Notes under the pieces: generated by a model | Seen by the model: only the letters and a program-made list of their open reading frames with translations | Databases searched by the model: none | Told to the model about the DNA's origin: nothing | Translations under genes and position numbers: made by a program | Origin: Mesobacillus jeotgali | GTDB lineage: Bacteria; Bacillota; Bacilli; Bacillales; Cytobacillaceae | Assembly (NCBI RefSeq): GCF_031759225.1 | Contig: NZ_CP134494.1 | Span: 1,052,501 to 1,116,500, forward strand | Reading direction: 5' to 3' | Length of the DNA stretch: 64,000 nucleotides | In this document: positions 51,954 through 60,179 of the stretch, one piece after another | Layout: each line of letters opens with the position of its first letter | Numbering within the stretch: the stretch's first letter is position 1

Positions 51954-52054
51954 AGGGTGTTTTATGTTTGTCTCATTTAGCTAGGTAAGTTCAATTCCTT
52001 GGGCTTTTTATAAGGTCGTACATAATGTAGTCAACAAACGACTAAATATCTTTT

Positions 52055-53053
52055 TTAAAAAATAGCATTCAGTATAAAGTAGGAAATAGCCGCAACAGTG
52101 GCTGAGATTGGCAATGTAATCACCCATGTAATGATCATGCGCTGAGCTGTTGTCCATTTCACGCCTTTAACTCGATGCGCAGAGCCCACACCAAGAATGG
52201 AGGAAGAAATGACATGCGTAGTACTTACAGGCAAGTGAATGTAAGTTGCTCCAAAGATGATCAGGGCACCTGTAAGATCTGCTGCCACACCGTTCACTGG
52301 ACGGATTTTCATGATATTTCCGCCTACAGTTTTGATGATTTTCCAGCCGCCAACTGATGTTCCAAGACCCATGGCAAGAGCACATGAAAATTGAACCCAG
52401 AATGGAATGTCACTTGTAGTGAGATAATTATTCGCAATCAATGCCATGGTTATGATCCCCATGGCTTTTTGTGCATCATTCGTTCCGTGTGTAAAAGACT
52501 GCAATGCCGCGGTAGCAACCTGGAAATAACGGAAATTCCGGTTCGTTCTTGTGAGGTTGTTATTCCTGAATAAAATCTTAAAAATACTATAAACAATGAA
52601 TCCTACTGCAAATGCAAGAAGCGGTGAAATGATCAATGCTTGAAGAATCTTCAAGAAACCATTGTAATTCAGGGCATCAAATCCTGCGGCTGCTAGAGCA
52701 GCACCGGCAATAGAACCGATAATTGCGTGTGAAGAGCTGCTTGGTATTCCATAATACCAAGTCAATAAATTCCAAAAAATTGCAGCAATCAATGCGGCCA
52801 AAATCACGATGGATCCATTTTCCAGTGTAAAAGGATCTACAATATCTTTAGTAATGGTTTTGGCTACTCCAGTAAAAGTCATGGCACCAACAAAATTCAT
52901 GATGGCAGCCATGATAATAGCGTGGCGAGGTTTAAGAGCTTTTGTTGATACAGAAGTGGCGATCGCGTTTGCTGTATCGTGAAAACCATTAATGAAGTCA
53001 AATGCAAGAGCCCCAATAACAATCAATACTGTTACGATAAAAACTACATCCAT
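52055..53053 (-). CDS. pit: PiT-family inorganic phosphate transporter
   Basis: A 332-residue low-affinity phosphate:H+ (or Na+) symporter with about ten helices. PiT signature repeats are GFHDTANAIATSVSTKAL near residue 23 and GTNDAQKAMGII near residue 195. The gene lies 12 bp behind the DUF47 gene on the same strand, the standard pit partnership. Confidence 0.93.
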   Translation of the reverse strand: MDVVFIVTVLIVIGALAFDFINGFHDTANAIATSVSTKALKPRHAIIMAAIMNFVGAMTFTGVAKTITKDIVDPFTLENGSIVILAALIAAIFWNLLTWYYGIPSSSSHAIIGSIAGAALAAAGFDALNYNGFLKILQALIISPLLAFAVGFIVYSIFKILFRNNNLTRTNRNFRYFQVATAALQSFTHGTNDAQKAMGIITMALIANNYLTTSDIPFWVQFSCALAMGLGTSVGGWKIIKTVGGNIMKIRPVNGVAADLTGALIIFGATYIHLPVSTTHVISSSILGVGSAHRVKGVKWTTAQRMIITWVITLPISATVAAISYFILNAIF

Positions 53054-53065
53054 TTCTCAGGCTCC

Positions 53066-53683
53066 TTACGCGTTTTTCATGACGATGCTTTCAAGTGTGT
53101 TTGCAACATCTTGGCAGCTGTCTGCGATTTCTTCAAGACCTTCATAAATCTCCTTGTACTGAATGATCCTGATCGGGTCTTTTTCGACCGAGAATAGGTG
53201 TTTGATGGATTGGCGAAGTACACCATCACACTTTGACTCCAGGTCTTTAATGCGGATTGCATGATCCCTTACCTGCTTAAGTTTTTTAGTAGTCAATAGC
53301 TGGACGGCTTGCTCAATCTCAAAGGAAGCACTTTTGATTGCTGCCACGAACTCCATCATGAAGTTGTCTGCTTTTGTGATCGAATACATGTCAAACAGGT
53401 TCGCGCAATGTTCCATGCCATCAAGTACATCATCCATTGTCATTGAAAGGGCAAGGATATCTTCTCTTTCTATAGGAGTAATAAAGGCATTGTTCAGTTC
53501 CATGATCACTTCATGGATCAGATTGTCACCCTTCGTCTCCATATCCTTCATTTTTTCCGTGAAGATTTTTAAGTCGCTTGCATTGTTCAGTTTGTAATCA
53601 GCAAAATACTCACTGCTCTCTTTAAGATTCACGGAAATGTCCGTGAGCAAAATTGCAAACTTGTCTTTTTTGCGGAAAACCAT
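53066..53683 (-). CDS. DUF47 / PhoU-like phosphate transport regulator
   Basis: A 205-residue all-helical protein of the PhoU-like DUF47 family, with the acidic helix motifs METKGDNLIHEVIMEL, IEREDILALSMTMDDVLDGME and IKDLESKCDGVLRQSIKHLF that would bind metal. It probably modulates the downstream Pit transporter. GGAGG lies before the ATG; the frame open further upstream has only a TTG and no site. First gene of the two-gene operon. Confidence 0.9.
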   Translation of the reverse strand: MVFRKKDKFAILLTDISVNLKESSEYFADYKLNNASDLKIFTEKMKDMETKGDNLIHEVIMELNNAFITPIEREDILALSMTMDDVLDGMEHCANLFDMYSITKADNFMMEFVAAIKSASFEIEQAVQLLTTKKLKQVRDHAIRIKDLESKCDGVLRQSIKHLFSVEKDPIRIIQYKEIYEGLEEIADSCQDVANTLESIVMKNA

Positions 53684-54054
53684 AATATAACCTCCACATT
53701 TAACCTTTTTCATTTTTATAAGCGAAATTAATTTTAGCTTATTATTGTCGAAATAAGAAGATGTTTGATGAAAAAAATTCATGATTGTTGTTATCTCCAA
53801 GGAAAAGCATAGTGTTTCATTCCCGTTATCATGGATTTACATCCCAACTTTCAAAGGAACGAGCCCATTTTGAAAAAATGGATTGTCCGGCTGTTTAGGA
53901 CAATTTTTTGCCGGGAACTTAAACATTAATCAAAAAGAAAACTTCGGCCGATGAGCCGTTTATATAGATTTAGCGGCTGTCTGGATGGCAGCCGTTTTGA
54001 TTTGTCTTCAACCTTGCTGAGGGATACAATGGATGTAAAAGGAGGGAGATCACG
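53684..54054. other. Divergent gap with an isolated plus-strand terminator-like hairpin
   Basis: CGGCTG-TCTGGATGG-CAGCCG followed by TTTT lies at about 53975-53999. No plus-strand gene precedes it for 2 kb except the insertion sequence, and it stands just upstream of the next promoter. It may insulate the reductase from read-through or be the remnant of an attenuator. CGGCCGATGAGCCG and other short inverted words lie near it. No reading frame is seen. Confidence 0.5.
54002..54030 (+). promoter_or_regulatory. Promoter of the second aldo/keto reductase
   Basis: TTGTCT, a 17-bp spacer, TACAAT at 54025-54030; the start codon follows 25 bases later. Confidence 0.6.
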
Positions 54055-54879
54055 GTGAGTATTTTTGATACGGTGGAATTACATAACGGTGTGAAAATCC
54101 CGGCTTTTGGCCTTGGGGTCTATAAGGTTGAGGATGGGCAACAAATTGAGGAAACAATCCAGACGGCGCTTGACCTTGGATATCGGCTCATAGATACAGC
54201 TTCTTTTTACCAGAATGAAGAAGGTGTTGGACGAGCGATCCGCAATAGCAGTATTCCGAGGGAAGAGTTATTTATCACTACGAAGGTATGGAATTCTGAA
54301 CAGGGGTATGAAAATACGCTGAAAGCCTTCGATGAAAGCATGGACAGGTTAGGGCTGGATTATTTGGATTTATATCTCGTCCACTGGCCAGTAAAAGGCA
54401 AATATCTGGACACATGGCGTGCTCTTGAGCAGCTGTACAGGGAAGGCAGGGTGAAGGCAATTGGTGTCAGCAATTTTAAAATACACCACTTGCAGGATCT
54501 TCTAAGCCATGGCAAAGAAAAGCCAGTAATCAATCAAGTCGAACTCCACCCGCTGCTGTCGCAAGTCGAATTGCGCAATTTCTGCCAGGAACATGACATC
54601 AAAGTAGAGGCTTGGTCCCCGTTGTCCAGAGGCAGGTTTCTTGATGAACCTGTTCTAGGGAAGATTGCGCAACATCACGCCAAGACACCGGCTCAGGTTA
54701 TACTAAAATGGCATCTGCAAAATCAAATTATCCCGATCCCTAAATCTGTCACACCATCAAGGTTAAAGGAAAATGCAGAGCTATTTGATTTTAAGCTCGA
54801 CCAAAGAGAAATGGAAGAGATCAATGGACTTAATAAGGATCAGCGTTTTGGAGCCGATCCTGACCATATTGATTTTTGA
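54055..54879 (+). CDS. Aldo/keto reductase (YvgN/YtbE-like), second copy
   Basis: A 274-residue NADPH-dependent reductase. Tetrad residues: Asp and Tyr in LIDTASFYQNEEGVG, Lys in TTKVW, His in LVHWPVKG; IPIPKSVTPSRLKEN binds NADP. It is collinear with the protein at 17739-18569, sharing ELFITTKVWN, and GADPDHIDF against GPDPDNFDF at the C-terminus. The GTG start follows GGAGGGAG. Likely substrates are glyoxals and other reactive aldehydes. Confidence 0.92.
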   Translation: MSIFDTVELHNGVKIPAFGLGVYKVEDGQQIEETIQTALDLGYRLIDTASFYQNEEGVGRAIRNSSIPREELFITTKVWNSEQGYENTLKAFDESMDRLGLDYLDLYLVHWPVKGKYLDTWRALEQLYREGRVKAIGVSNFKIHHLQDLLSHGKEKPVINQVELHPLLSQVELRNFCQEHDIKVEAWSPLSRGRFLDEPVLGKIAQHHAKTPAQVILKWHLQNQIIPIPKSVTPSRLKENAELFDFKLDQREMEEINGLNKDQRFGADPDHIDF

Positions 54880-55313
54880 GGTGCAGCTGGCAAACCAAAT
54901 GCTAAACAATAAATTTTTTAAGACGGACTGAATTGCAATCAGTCCGTTTTTTATTTGTGAAAATGGATACATTAAAAGAAAGAGAAAAACTGCATGCTGA
55001 AAGCTGTTAGAGGATTAATTGAATCCTGGTAGGTTTTAAAATAATCCAGGGGTGGTAATGTAGGTGTACAAGCAGAAAACAACATGATTTCACATCGTAG
55101 ACTCTGCTTGTTAGACTGCAGAACAACCTGGTTTAACACCATGGTTTCTGAGGTAAGATAAGGTTAGAGCAAGCTGGTTAGCTCCCGGGAAGCAAATCAA
55201 ATCAGCATAGGCTAAATTTATTTCACTGCAGTTTGAACTCTTTAAAGGGTGTGAAACCCCTTAGCACTATTACTACTTGTAAAATACATCTACTTTTAAG
55301 GAGGAATTACATT
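54880..55313 (+). other. Long leader/gap before glsB with internal pairing, no gene
   Basis: Besides the reductase terminator this 430-base gap has no credible frame. Several pairing words stand in order: CCTGG/CCAGG (about 55026 and 55048), ACAAGCAGA facing TCTGCTTGT about 45 bases later, and ACCTGGTTT/CCATGGTTT direct words. It may be a structured leader of glsB or a small RNA. No sigma-B promoter could be assigned with confidence. Confidence 0.4.
54920..54953 (+). terminator. Terminator after the second aldo/keto reductase
   Basis: ACGGACTGA-TTGCA-TCAGTCCGT type stem with TTTTTT after it. Confidence 0.9.
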
Positions 55314-55571
55314 ATGATGAGTTTTCTTTGGGCATTAATTATTGGTGGTATTATTGGATGGTTAGCAGGATTGATCTTGGGCAGAGATATTCCTGGCGGT
55401 ATTATCGGTAACATCATCGCTGGTTTCGTAGGTGCTTGGATTGGACAAGCAATCTTAGGAGACTGGGGACCTGTAGTTGCTGACTTTGCGATTATTCCGG
55501 CATTGATCGGTGCGATTGCATTAGTATTCATCGTCAGCCTTGTAATGAAGAGCATGCGTAAAGCTGACTAA
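55314..55571 (+). CDS. GlsB/YeaQ/YmgE-family membrane protein (transglycosylase-associated)
   Basis: An 85-residue protein with three membrane helices: FLWALIIGGIIGWLAGLILG, GGIIGNIIAGFVGAWIGQAI and IIPALIGAIALVFIVSLVM. The GWLAG and GxxGxxxG-rich helices are diagnostic. It is a general-stress membrane protein of unknown mechanism. AGGAGG lies nine bases before the ATG at 55314. Confidence 0.92.
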   Translation: MMSFLWALIIGGIIGWLAGLILGRDIPGGIIGNIIAGFVGAWIGQAILGDWGPVVADFAIIPALIGAIALVFIVSLVMKSMRKAD

Positions 55572-55580
55572 TAGTAATAA

Positions 55581-55614
55581 TAAAAAATCCTTCCAAAACG
55601 GAAGGATTTTTTTG
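55581..55614. terminator. Bidirectional terminator, glsB / RluA
   Basis: AAAATCCTTCC and GGAAGGATTTT pair perfectly, with A and T runs on the two sides, between convergent genes. Confidence 0.92.
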
Positions 55615-55623
55615 TGGAATTTT

Positions 55624-56544
55624 TTAAATCTCATAAGGATCGATGTTAAGAAATATGGGCGGTTGGTCGATAAAAGGTGCGTGGCATATTATTTTTTCCT
55701 GTGTGAACGGGTGGGTGAATTCCATTTTCACACCATGCAGTGCTTGCCTGTGAAATGTATCGCTTCCGCCGTATAGTGCATCTCCAGCAAGCGGGTGCCC
55801 AATTGAGCTGAAGTGCACACGAATTTGGTGAGTCCTGCCGGTGTCGAGTGAACATTGTACAAGCGTAAGGTTTTCATGCTTTATTTTGTCCAATACTTTG
55901 AAGTGAGTGATGGCCTGCTGGCCTGTCTCCGATACTCTTCTTCTGGTTGGGTGATGACGGTCCCGGCCGATTGGTTTATTGATTGTCCCTTTTTTCTGAT
56001 GGATGATTCCGTCGGCTAAAGCCAAATAGGTTCTTTTGATATTCCGTTCCTCCAGCATTTTATCAAGAATGGCTGTAATGAGCGGATTTTTGGCAAAAAG
56101 TACGGCACCAGTTGTCTCGCGGTCAAGCCTGTGGATATGTCGCGGCCGGTTGCCTTCACCATTGGACAGCATATGGAAAGCAGCTGCGTTCGCAAGGGTA
56201 CCGCCCTGGCCGCTTACATTTGGATGGGTATCCATGCCCGCTGGCTTGTTGAAGACAATCAGATAGTCATCTTCATAGATGATATCTGCATTCAAGTATT
56301 CAGGGCTGACAGTCTGCTCTTCTTCAGTAAAAAGCTTCATGCTTAAGCGGTCACTCTTTTTGAGGGGGATTGTCCAATCTGGAACTTGGCCGTTGATCAG
56401 GACGTTCTTTTCCATCCTAAATAGATGGACCATTTTTTTCGGTGCTTTCCAAAAGTCCTTGAAAAGTGTTTCAAGAGTGTGGCTTTCCCATTCAGCGGGG
56501 ATGACGAGTTCACACCATTCGCCTTTTTTAGTAGTGTGTATCAT
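55624..56544 (-). CDS. yhcT: RluA-family pseudouridine synthase, YhcT-like
   Basis: A 306-residue pseudouridine synthase. The catalytic motif is HIHRLDRETTGAVLF with the Asp in RLD; other blocks are NKPAGMDTHPN, KRTYLALADG and DTGRTHQIRVHFSSIGHPLAGDALYGG. It isomerises uridines in rRNA or tRNA. Synteny with yhcU, yhcX and pgcA supports the yhcT assignment. Confidence 0.9.
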   Translation of the reverse strand: MIHTTKKGEWCELVIPAEWESHTLETLFKDFWKAPKKMVHLFRMEKNVLINGQVPDWTIPLKKSDRLSMKLFTEEEQTVSPEYLNADIIYEDDYLIVFNKPAGMDTHPNVSGQGGTLANAAAFHMLSNGEGNRPRHIHRLDRETTGAVLFAKNPLITAILDKMLEERNIKRTYLALADGIIHQKKGTINKPIGRDRHHPTRRRVSETGQQAITHFKVLDKIKHENLTLVQCSLDTGRTHQIRVHFSSIGHPLAGDALYGGSDTFHRQALHGVKMEFTHPFTQEKIICHAPFIDQPPIFLNIDPYEI

Positions 56545-56743
56545 ACTGATCTCCTGACTTGATTGATTTTTTTATTGGATTAGGTGAAGTACTTCAAAAA
56601 AACCACGTTTTCATACGAGAGAATCTGTCAACTTTTACCGCATGCATGGGCATAATTACCACCCAGTTAATTGGAATGAATATGTTATTCTAGGTATATA
56701 TATTACGAATAGATTACAAGGGTAAATAAAGGTGGGTCGATCA

Positions 56744-57142
56744 TTGAAAATTGTATTTGCGTCTACACCCGGACAAGAAGAGAAAGTAGTAGAACTGGCA
56801 AAGTATTTTTACACTGATATTTTTCCATTATACTTTACGGACGAAGATATTCATGAATTTGAAAGGCTTGAAGTATTACATACGAGACCCGAACAGTTCG
56901 AGAGATTCAGTACACTTGGCGATGCATTCCAGGTGATCACGAGCATGCAGACATTGATCTCTATTCTGGAGTCTGGCCATATTCCTGAAAAATATCAGTC
57001 GATGTTCCGTAAAAATGTCCAGACATTGACAGACTACGGAATTTGTTTCCCGTTTAATTACAGTCAATTCTCTGATTCGAGGCATGTTCATCTTGATTAT
57101 ATCAGTACTTACACAAAAGCCGCCAATAGACTGCTGTTATAA
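56744..57142 (+). CDS. yhcU: YhcU-family protein (DUF5365)
   Basis: A 132-residue cytosolic protein starting KIVFASTPGQEEKVVELAKY, as in B. subtilis YhcU. Function is unknown. TTG 56744 is chosen because AGGTGGG lies seven bases upstream; GTG 56732 would overlap that site. It is divergent from yhcT and convergent with the thioredoxin-like gene. Confidence 0.83.
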   Translation: MKIVFASTPGQEEKVVELAKYFYTDIFPLYFTDEDIHEFERLEVLHTRPEQFERFSTLGDAFQVITSMQTLISILESGHIPEKYQSMFRKNVQTLTDYGICFPFNYSQFSDSRHVHLDYISTYTKAANRLLL

Positions 57143-57169
57143 TCCAAAACTACTATCAAAAACAAATTA

Positions 57170-57198
57170 AAACGCCTGCGATTCGCAGGCGTTTTTGT
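57170..57198. terminator. Bidirectional terminator, yhcU / thioredoxin-like gene
   Basis: AACGCCTGCG-AT-CGCAGGCGTT with TTTTT following. Confidence 0.9.
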
Positions 57199-57200
57199 AT

Positions 57201-57671
57201 TTACTTCAATGTGTTCTCGTTGAACCAATCTTCGAAAGTTGCTTCCTCCTGATAGCCGACGATTCGGTTGACTTCTTTTCCATCCTTGTACTGGACGATG
57301 GTTGGAGTTGATTCGATTCCGTAGTCATTCCAGCCCTGTTCGAATTCAAGAAGATTGTATTGAATAAGATCCACATCCATCTCCTGTGCTAGTGGTGCCA
57401 CAATTGGTGTGGTACGGACACAGTGAGGGCATGTTGGACTGTAAAAGTAAACCGTAACATCCTCGCCGTTTTCAAGCTTCTTATCCAGCTCATCAGGCAG
57501 GACGATGTTTTGATAGTTTGGGTCATCCAGCTGTTTGACCGTCTCTGGGTGAAGCGTGTCCTTGCCGTATGGATTTCCTTCGGCTTGTTCCTCGTTTTGT
57601 GCTTTATTCAGGAAAAATAATGCTGCAAATAAACCAATGATGATTACTAGAAAAATAATGACCTTTTTCAA
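57201..57671 (-). CDS. Membrane-anchored thioredoxin-like thiol-disulfide oxidoreductase (Bdb partner)
   Basis: A 156-residue extracytoplasmic thioredoxin with an N-terminal anchor (VIIFLVIIIGLFAALFFL) and the active site SPTCPHCVRT near residue 80; ESTPTIVQY carries the cis-proline. It starts one base after the bdbC stop and reads in the same direction, so both are made together. It should introduce or isomerise disulfides in exported proteins with BdbC reoxidising it. Confidence 0.9.
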   Translation of the reverse strand: MKKVIIFLVIIIGLFAALFFLNKAQNEEQAEGNPYGKDTLHPETVKQLDDPNYQNIVLPDELDKKLENGEDVTVYFYSPTCPHCVRTTPIVAPLAQEMDVDLIQYNLLEFEQGWNDYGIESTPTIVQYKDGKEVNRIVGYQEEATFEDWFNENTLK

Positions 57672-57672
57672 T

Positions 57673-58110
57673 TTACGCTTCCTCCTTAGATTTCTGCCAG
57701 ATCAACAGGCTTAATGTAAAAATGATGATAAATGCAGTTAAAGCCAGGAATGGGATCGTGATAAAACCAAGCCAGTTGATATATTGGCCAGTACAAGGCA
57801 CCCGGCCGCAAGTAACAGCATTGTCGGCCATGAATGGCACCTTCTGCAATGAATAATGGTAGAGGGAAATCAATCCGCCTACAGCCGACATAATCATCGT
57901 ATAAAAGGAGATTTTATAATCTTTTTTTACAACAGCGATTCCGAGTATCAAGGCAAAAGGATACATCAGGATTCGCTGGTACCAGCATAACAGGCAGGGC
58001 TCATACTGTCGGATTTCCGAGAAATACAAACTGCCGAACATGGCAATGATCGATGTAGCCCAAGCCGCAAATAAAAACGACTCCCTCGAATCTTTTTTCG
58101 TCTTTTCCAA
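57673..58110 (-). CDS. bdbC: DsbB-type quinone-linked disulfide oxidoreductase BdbC
   Basis: A 145-residue four-helix membrane protein. The two periplasm-type Cys pairs are CLLCWYQR near residue 40 and CGRVPC near residue 102, the DsbB hallmarks. It transfers electrons from the partner thioredoxin to quinones. First gene of a two-gene operon. Confidence 0.93.
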   Translation of the reverse strand: MEKTKKDSRESFLFAAWATSIIAMFGSLYFSEIRQYEPCLLCWYQRILMYPFALILGIAVVKKDYKISFYTMIMSAVGGLISLYHYSLQKVPFMADNAVTCGRVPCTGQYINWLGFITIPFLALTAFIIIFTLSLLIWQKSKEEA

Positions 58111-58349
58111 GCTAATCTCCCCTAAGCTATGTAATTTCTATTTAAACAATCTTTATAAAGAAAACACTTATCTCTCATTACATCTTAAGGAATGTAATAA
58201 AATATTTCAATTAACATTATGTGAATTTATTTTTCCCAATAGAAAAGGGGAAGATAAATAAACAGTATTATTAGATGGCCATTTTGGGTATAGGGATATG
58301 CTGAGTAAATTTACATACGTAATTTTTTATTGAGAGGATGCAGATTTGT

Positions 58350-59888
58350 ATGAGTGAATTGGATTTGTCCAAATTTGAAAAAAGAATGATCATCCGCAAC
58401 ACGAGGCAAGAGGATATTGATGAAATCATCAAAATGCAGAACAGCTGCTTTCCTGGGATGGACCCATGGAAGCGGGACCAGCTGGAGAGCCATCTTGAAA
58501 TCTTCCCTGAAGGCCAATTTGTCGCTGAATATGATGGGAAAGTGGTAGGTTCTTGTTCGAGCCTGATTATAAACTTTGATGAATACGATGACCGCCATAG
58601 CTGGGATGATGTCACAGATGAAGGATACATCACGAACCATAATCATGATGGCTACAATTTATATGGAATTGAAGTGATGACCCATCCTGAATTCAGGAGA
58701 ATGAAGGTTGGTTACCGGTTATACGAAGCGAGGAAGGATCTTGCGAGGCAGATGAACCTGAAGAGTATCATCATTGGCGGAAGAATTCCGAATTACCACT
58801 TGCACGCTGAGGAAATGTCGCCTCGTGAATATGTGCGGCAGGTCGCATCGCATAAAATCTATGATCCCGTACTCTCATTCCAGCTGAGGAACGATTTTAC
58901 ACTAATGAGGATCAATCCAAACTATCTTCCGGATGATCTTCAGTCCAACAAGTATGCTACCTTGATGGAATGGAATAATGTCGACTATCAGCCAAAGTCA
59001 AAGCGTTTTTATAAAACAAGCAATCCTGTACGGATATGCGTTGTCCAGTATATGATGAGACAAATCAAGTCATTTGATGATTTTGCTCATCAGTGTGAAT
59101 ACTTTACGGATGTCGCATCGGATGCTGGATCTGATTTTGCCGTGTTCCCGGAAATCTTCACGACCCAGCTGATGTCCTTCATGGATGAGAAGTCCCCATC
59201 GCTCGCAGTCCGCAGGGTGACAGAATATACAGAGCAGTACATCGAGCTCTTCACCGACCTGGCTGTCCGCTACAATGTGAACATCATCGGTGGTTCTCAT
59301 TTGGTAAAAGAAGATGATGATGAGATTTACAATATTTCCTATCTATTCCGCCGCGATGGTACAATCGATAAGCAATATAAGCTCCATATCACGCCAAATG
59401 AGCGCAGGTGGTGGGGCATCAGCCGCGGCGATGAGCTGAAGGTGTTCGATACTGACTGTGGCAAAATCGCTATCCAAATTTGTTATGATATCGAGTTCCC
59501 TGAGCTTGCAAGGATTGCCACGGATAGGGGAGCCAAAATCATTTTCACGCCATTCTGTACCGAAGATCGCCAGGGTTATCTGCGGGTGCGATATTGTGCC
59601 CAGGCAAGAGCGGTCGAGAACCAGGTATACACAGTCATTTCAGGTACTGTCGGCAACCTGCCGCAAACAGAGAACATGGATATCCAGTATGCACAATCAG
59701 GAATCTTCGCGCCATCGGATTTTGAATTCGCGAGGGACGGAATCGTCGGCGAAACAAACCCGAACATTGAAATGGTCATGATCGGGGATGTCGACCTGGA
59801 AATCCTGCGCCGCCAGCGCCAGGACGGTACAGTCCGCCAGCTGAAAGACCGCAGACATGATATTTATCGTATACAGTATAAGAAGTAG
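58350..59888 (+). CDS. yhcX: GNAT acetyltransferase - carbon-nitrogen hydrolase fusion, YhcX-like
   Basis: A 512-residue two-domain protein like B. subtilis YhcX (513). Residues about 10-190 are a GNAT domain (EGQFVAEYDGKVVGSCSSLI, MTHPEFRRMKVGYRLYEARK). Residues about 215-495 are a nitrilase-superfamily amidase with the Glu-Lys-Cys triad: Glu in AVFPEIF, Lys in YKLHITPNERRWWG, Cys in IAIQICYDIEFPE. The fusion suggests coupled acylation and amide hydrolysis; the substrate is unknown. ATG 58350 is chosen; ATG 58338 overlaps GAGAGG. Confidence 0.92.
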   Translation: MSELDLSKFEKRMIIRNTRQEDIDEIIKMQNSCFPGMDPWKRDQLESHLEIFPEGQFVAEYDGKVVGSCSSLIINFDEYDDRHSWDDVTDEGYITNHNHDGYNLYGIEVMTHPEFRRMKVGYRLYEARKDLARQMNLKSIIIGGRIPNYHLHAEEMSPREYVRQVASHKIYDPVLSFQLRNDFTLMRINPNYLPDDLQSNKYATLMEWNNVDYQPKSKRFYKTSNPVRICVVQYMMRQIKSFDDFAHQCEYFTDVASDAGSDFAVFPEIFTTQLMSFMDEKSPSLAVRRVTEYTEQYIELFTDLAVRYNVNIIGGSHLVKEDDDEIYNISYLFRRDGTIDKQYKLHITPNERRWWGISRGDELKVFDTDCGKIAIQICYDIEFPELARIATDRGAKIIFTPFCTEDRQGYLRVRYCAQARAVENQVYTVISGTVGNLPQTENMDIQYAQSGIFAPSDFEFARDGIVGETNPNIEMVMIGDVDLEILRRQRQDGTVRQLKDRRHDIYRIQYKK

Positions 59889-59898
59889 GATTGCGTAC

Positions 59899-59939
59899 AC
59901 CACCTGGGGTAAATGCTCGATGCCCCAGGTCTTTTTTGA
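59899..59939 (+). terminator. Terminator after yhcX
   Basis: ACCTGGGGTA and a GCCCCAGGT arm pair around a loop, followed by CTTTTTT. Confidence 0.88.
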
Positions 59940-59995
59940 TCATGATGAAAAGAGTGAACAGGTATTAACTCCTAATTTTTCCTTTAATAGGATGA

Positions 59996-60100
59996 AGGTG
60001 CAATTATGCCTTTTCTTCGTGCAATTATCACCTTTATTGGTGCAATTATCACTATGTATCGTGCAATTACCTGTGTTGTCCGTGCAATTATCTCCAATGA
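59996..60100. repeat. 21-bp tandem array of GTGCAATTA (5 units)
   Basis: GTGCAATTA starts at 59998, 60019, 60040, 60061 and 60082, exactly 21 bp apart. The nine-base word is constant while the 12-base spacers differ in sequence (CTTTTCTTC, CCTTTATT, CTATGTATC, CTGTGTTGTC). Constant box plus variable spacer at two helical turns resembles an array of protein-binding sites. Confidence 0.85.
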
Positions 60101-60179
60101 GTAAGAGAATAATTTTTCCAATTGGCTGATCGGTTGTCTTTGTTCTCGTTTTTCAAGACAAATGCGCCTGCTTAGACTA

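Larger units (their letters stand above)
50724..51975 (+). mobile_element. IS3-family (IS150-group) insertion sequence, apparently intact
   Basis: About 1252 bp with terminal inverted repeats: left TGAGACAATATAAAACACC, right (reversed) TGAGACAAACATAAAACACC. ATTT flanks both sides (50721-50724 and 51975-51978), giving a 4-bp target duplication if the element is read as GAGACA...TGTCTC. Two overlapping frames encode the transposase with the usual -1 relation. Both frames and both ends are undamaged, so the element may be active and recent. Confidence 0.93.
50690..52010 (+). terminator. Terminator of the DUF302 gene, split by an insertion sequence
   Basis: AAGCCCAAGGAA at 50690-50701 and TTCCTTGGGCTT at 51995-52006 are perfect complements, and T residues follow the second arm. 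The inner sequences AATTTGGACTAACCT and AGGTAAGTTCAATT continue the pairing with few mismatches. With the element removed they form one long intrinsic terminator whose loop holds the insertion site. Confidence 0.85.

Noticed and set aside
50700..52010. 3-bp target duplication with TGAGACA ends
   Set aside because: With TG...CA ends the flanking triplets ATT and TTT do not match; the 4-bp ATTT with GAGACA ends fits better.
55226..55260. Sigma-B promoter (GTTTGA...GGGTGT) before glsB
   Set aside because: Spacing is about 10 bp, too short, and the -10 is off consensus.
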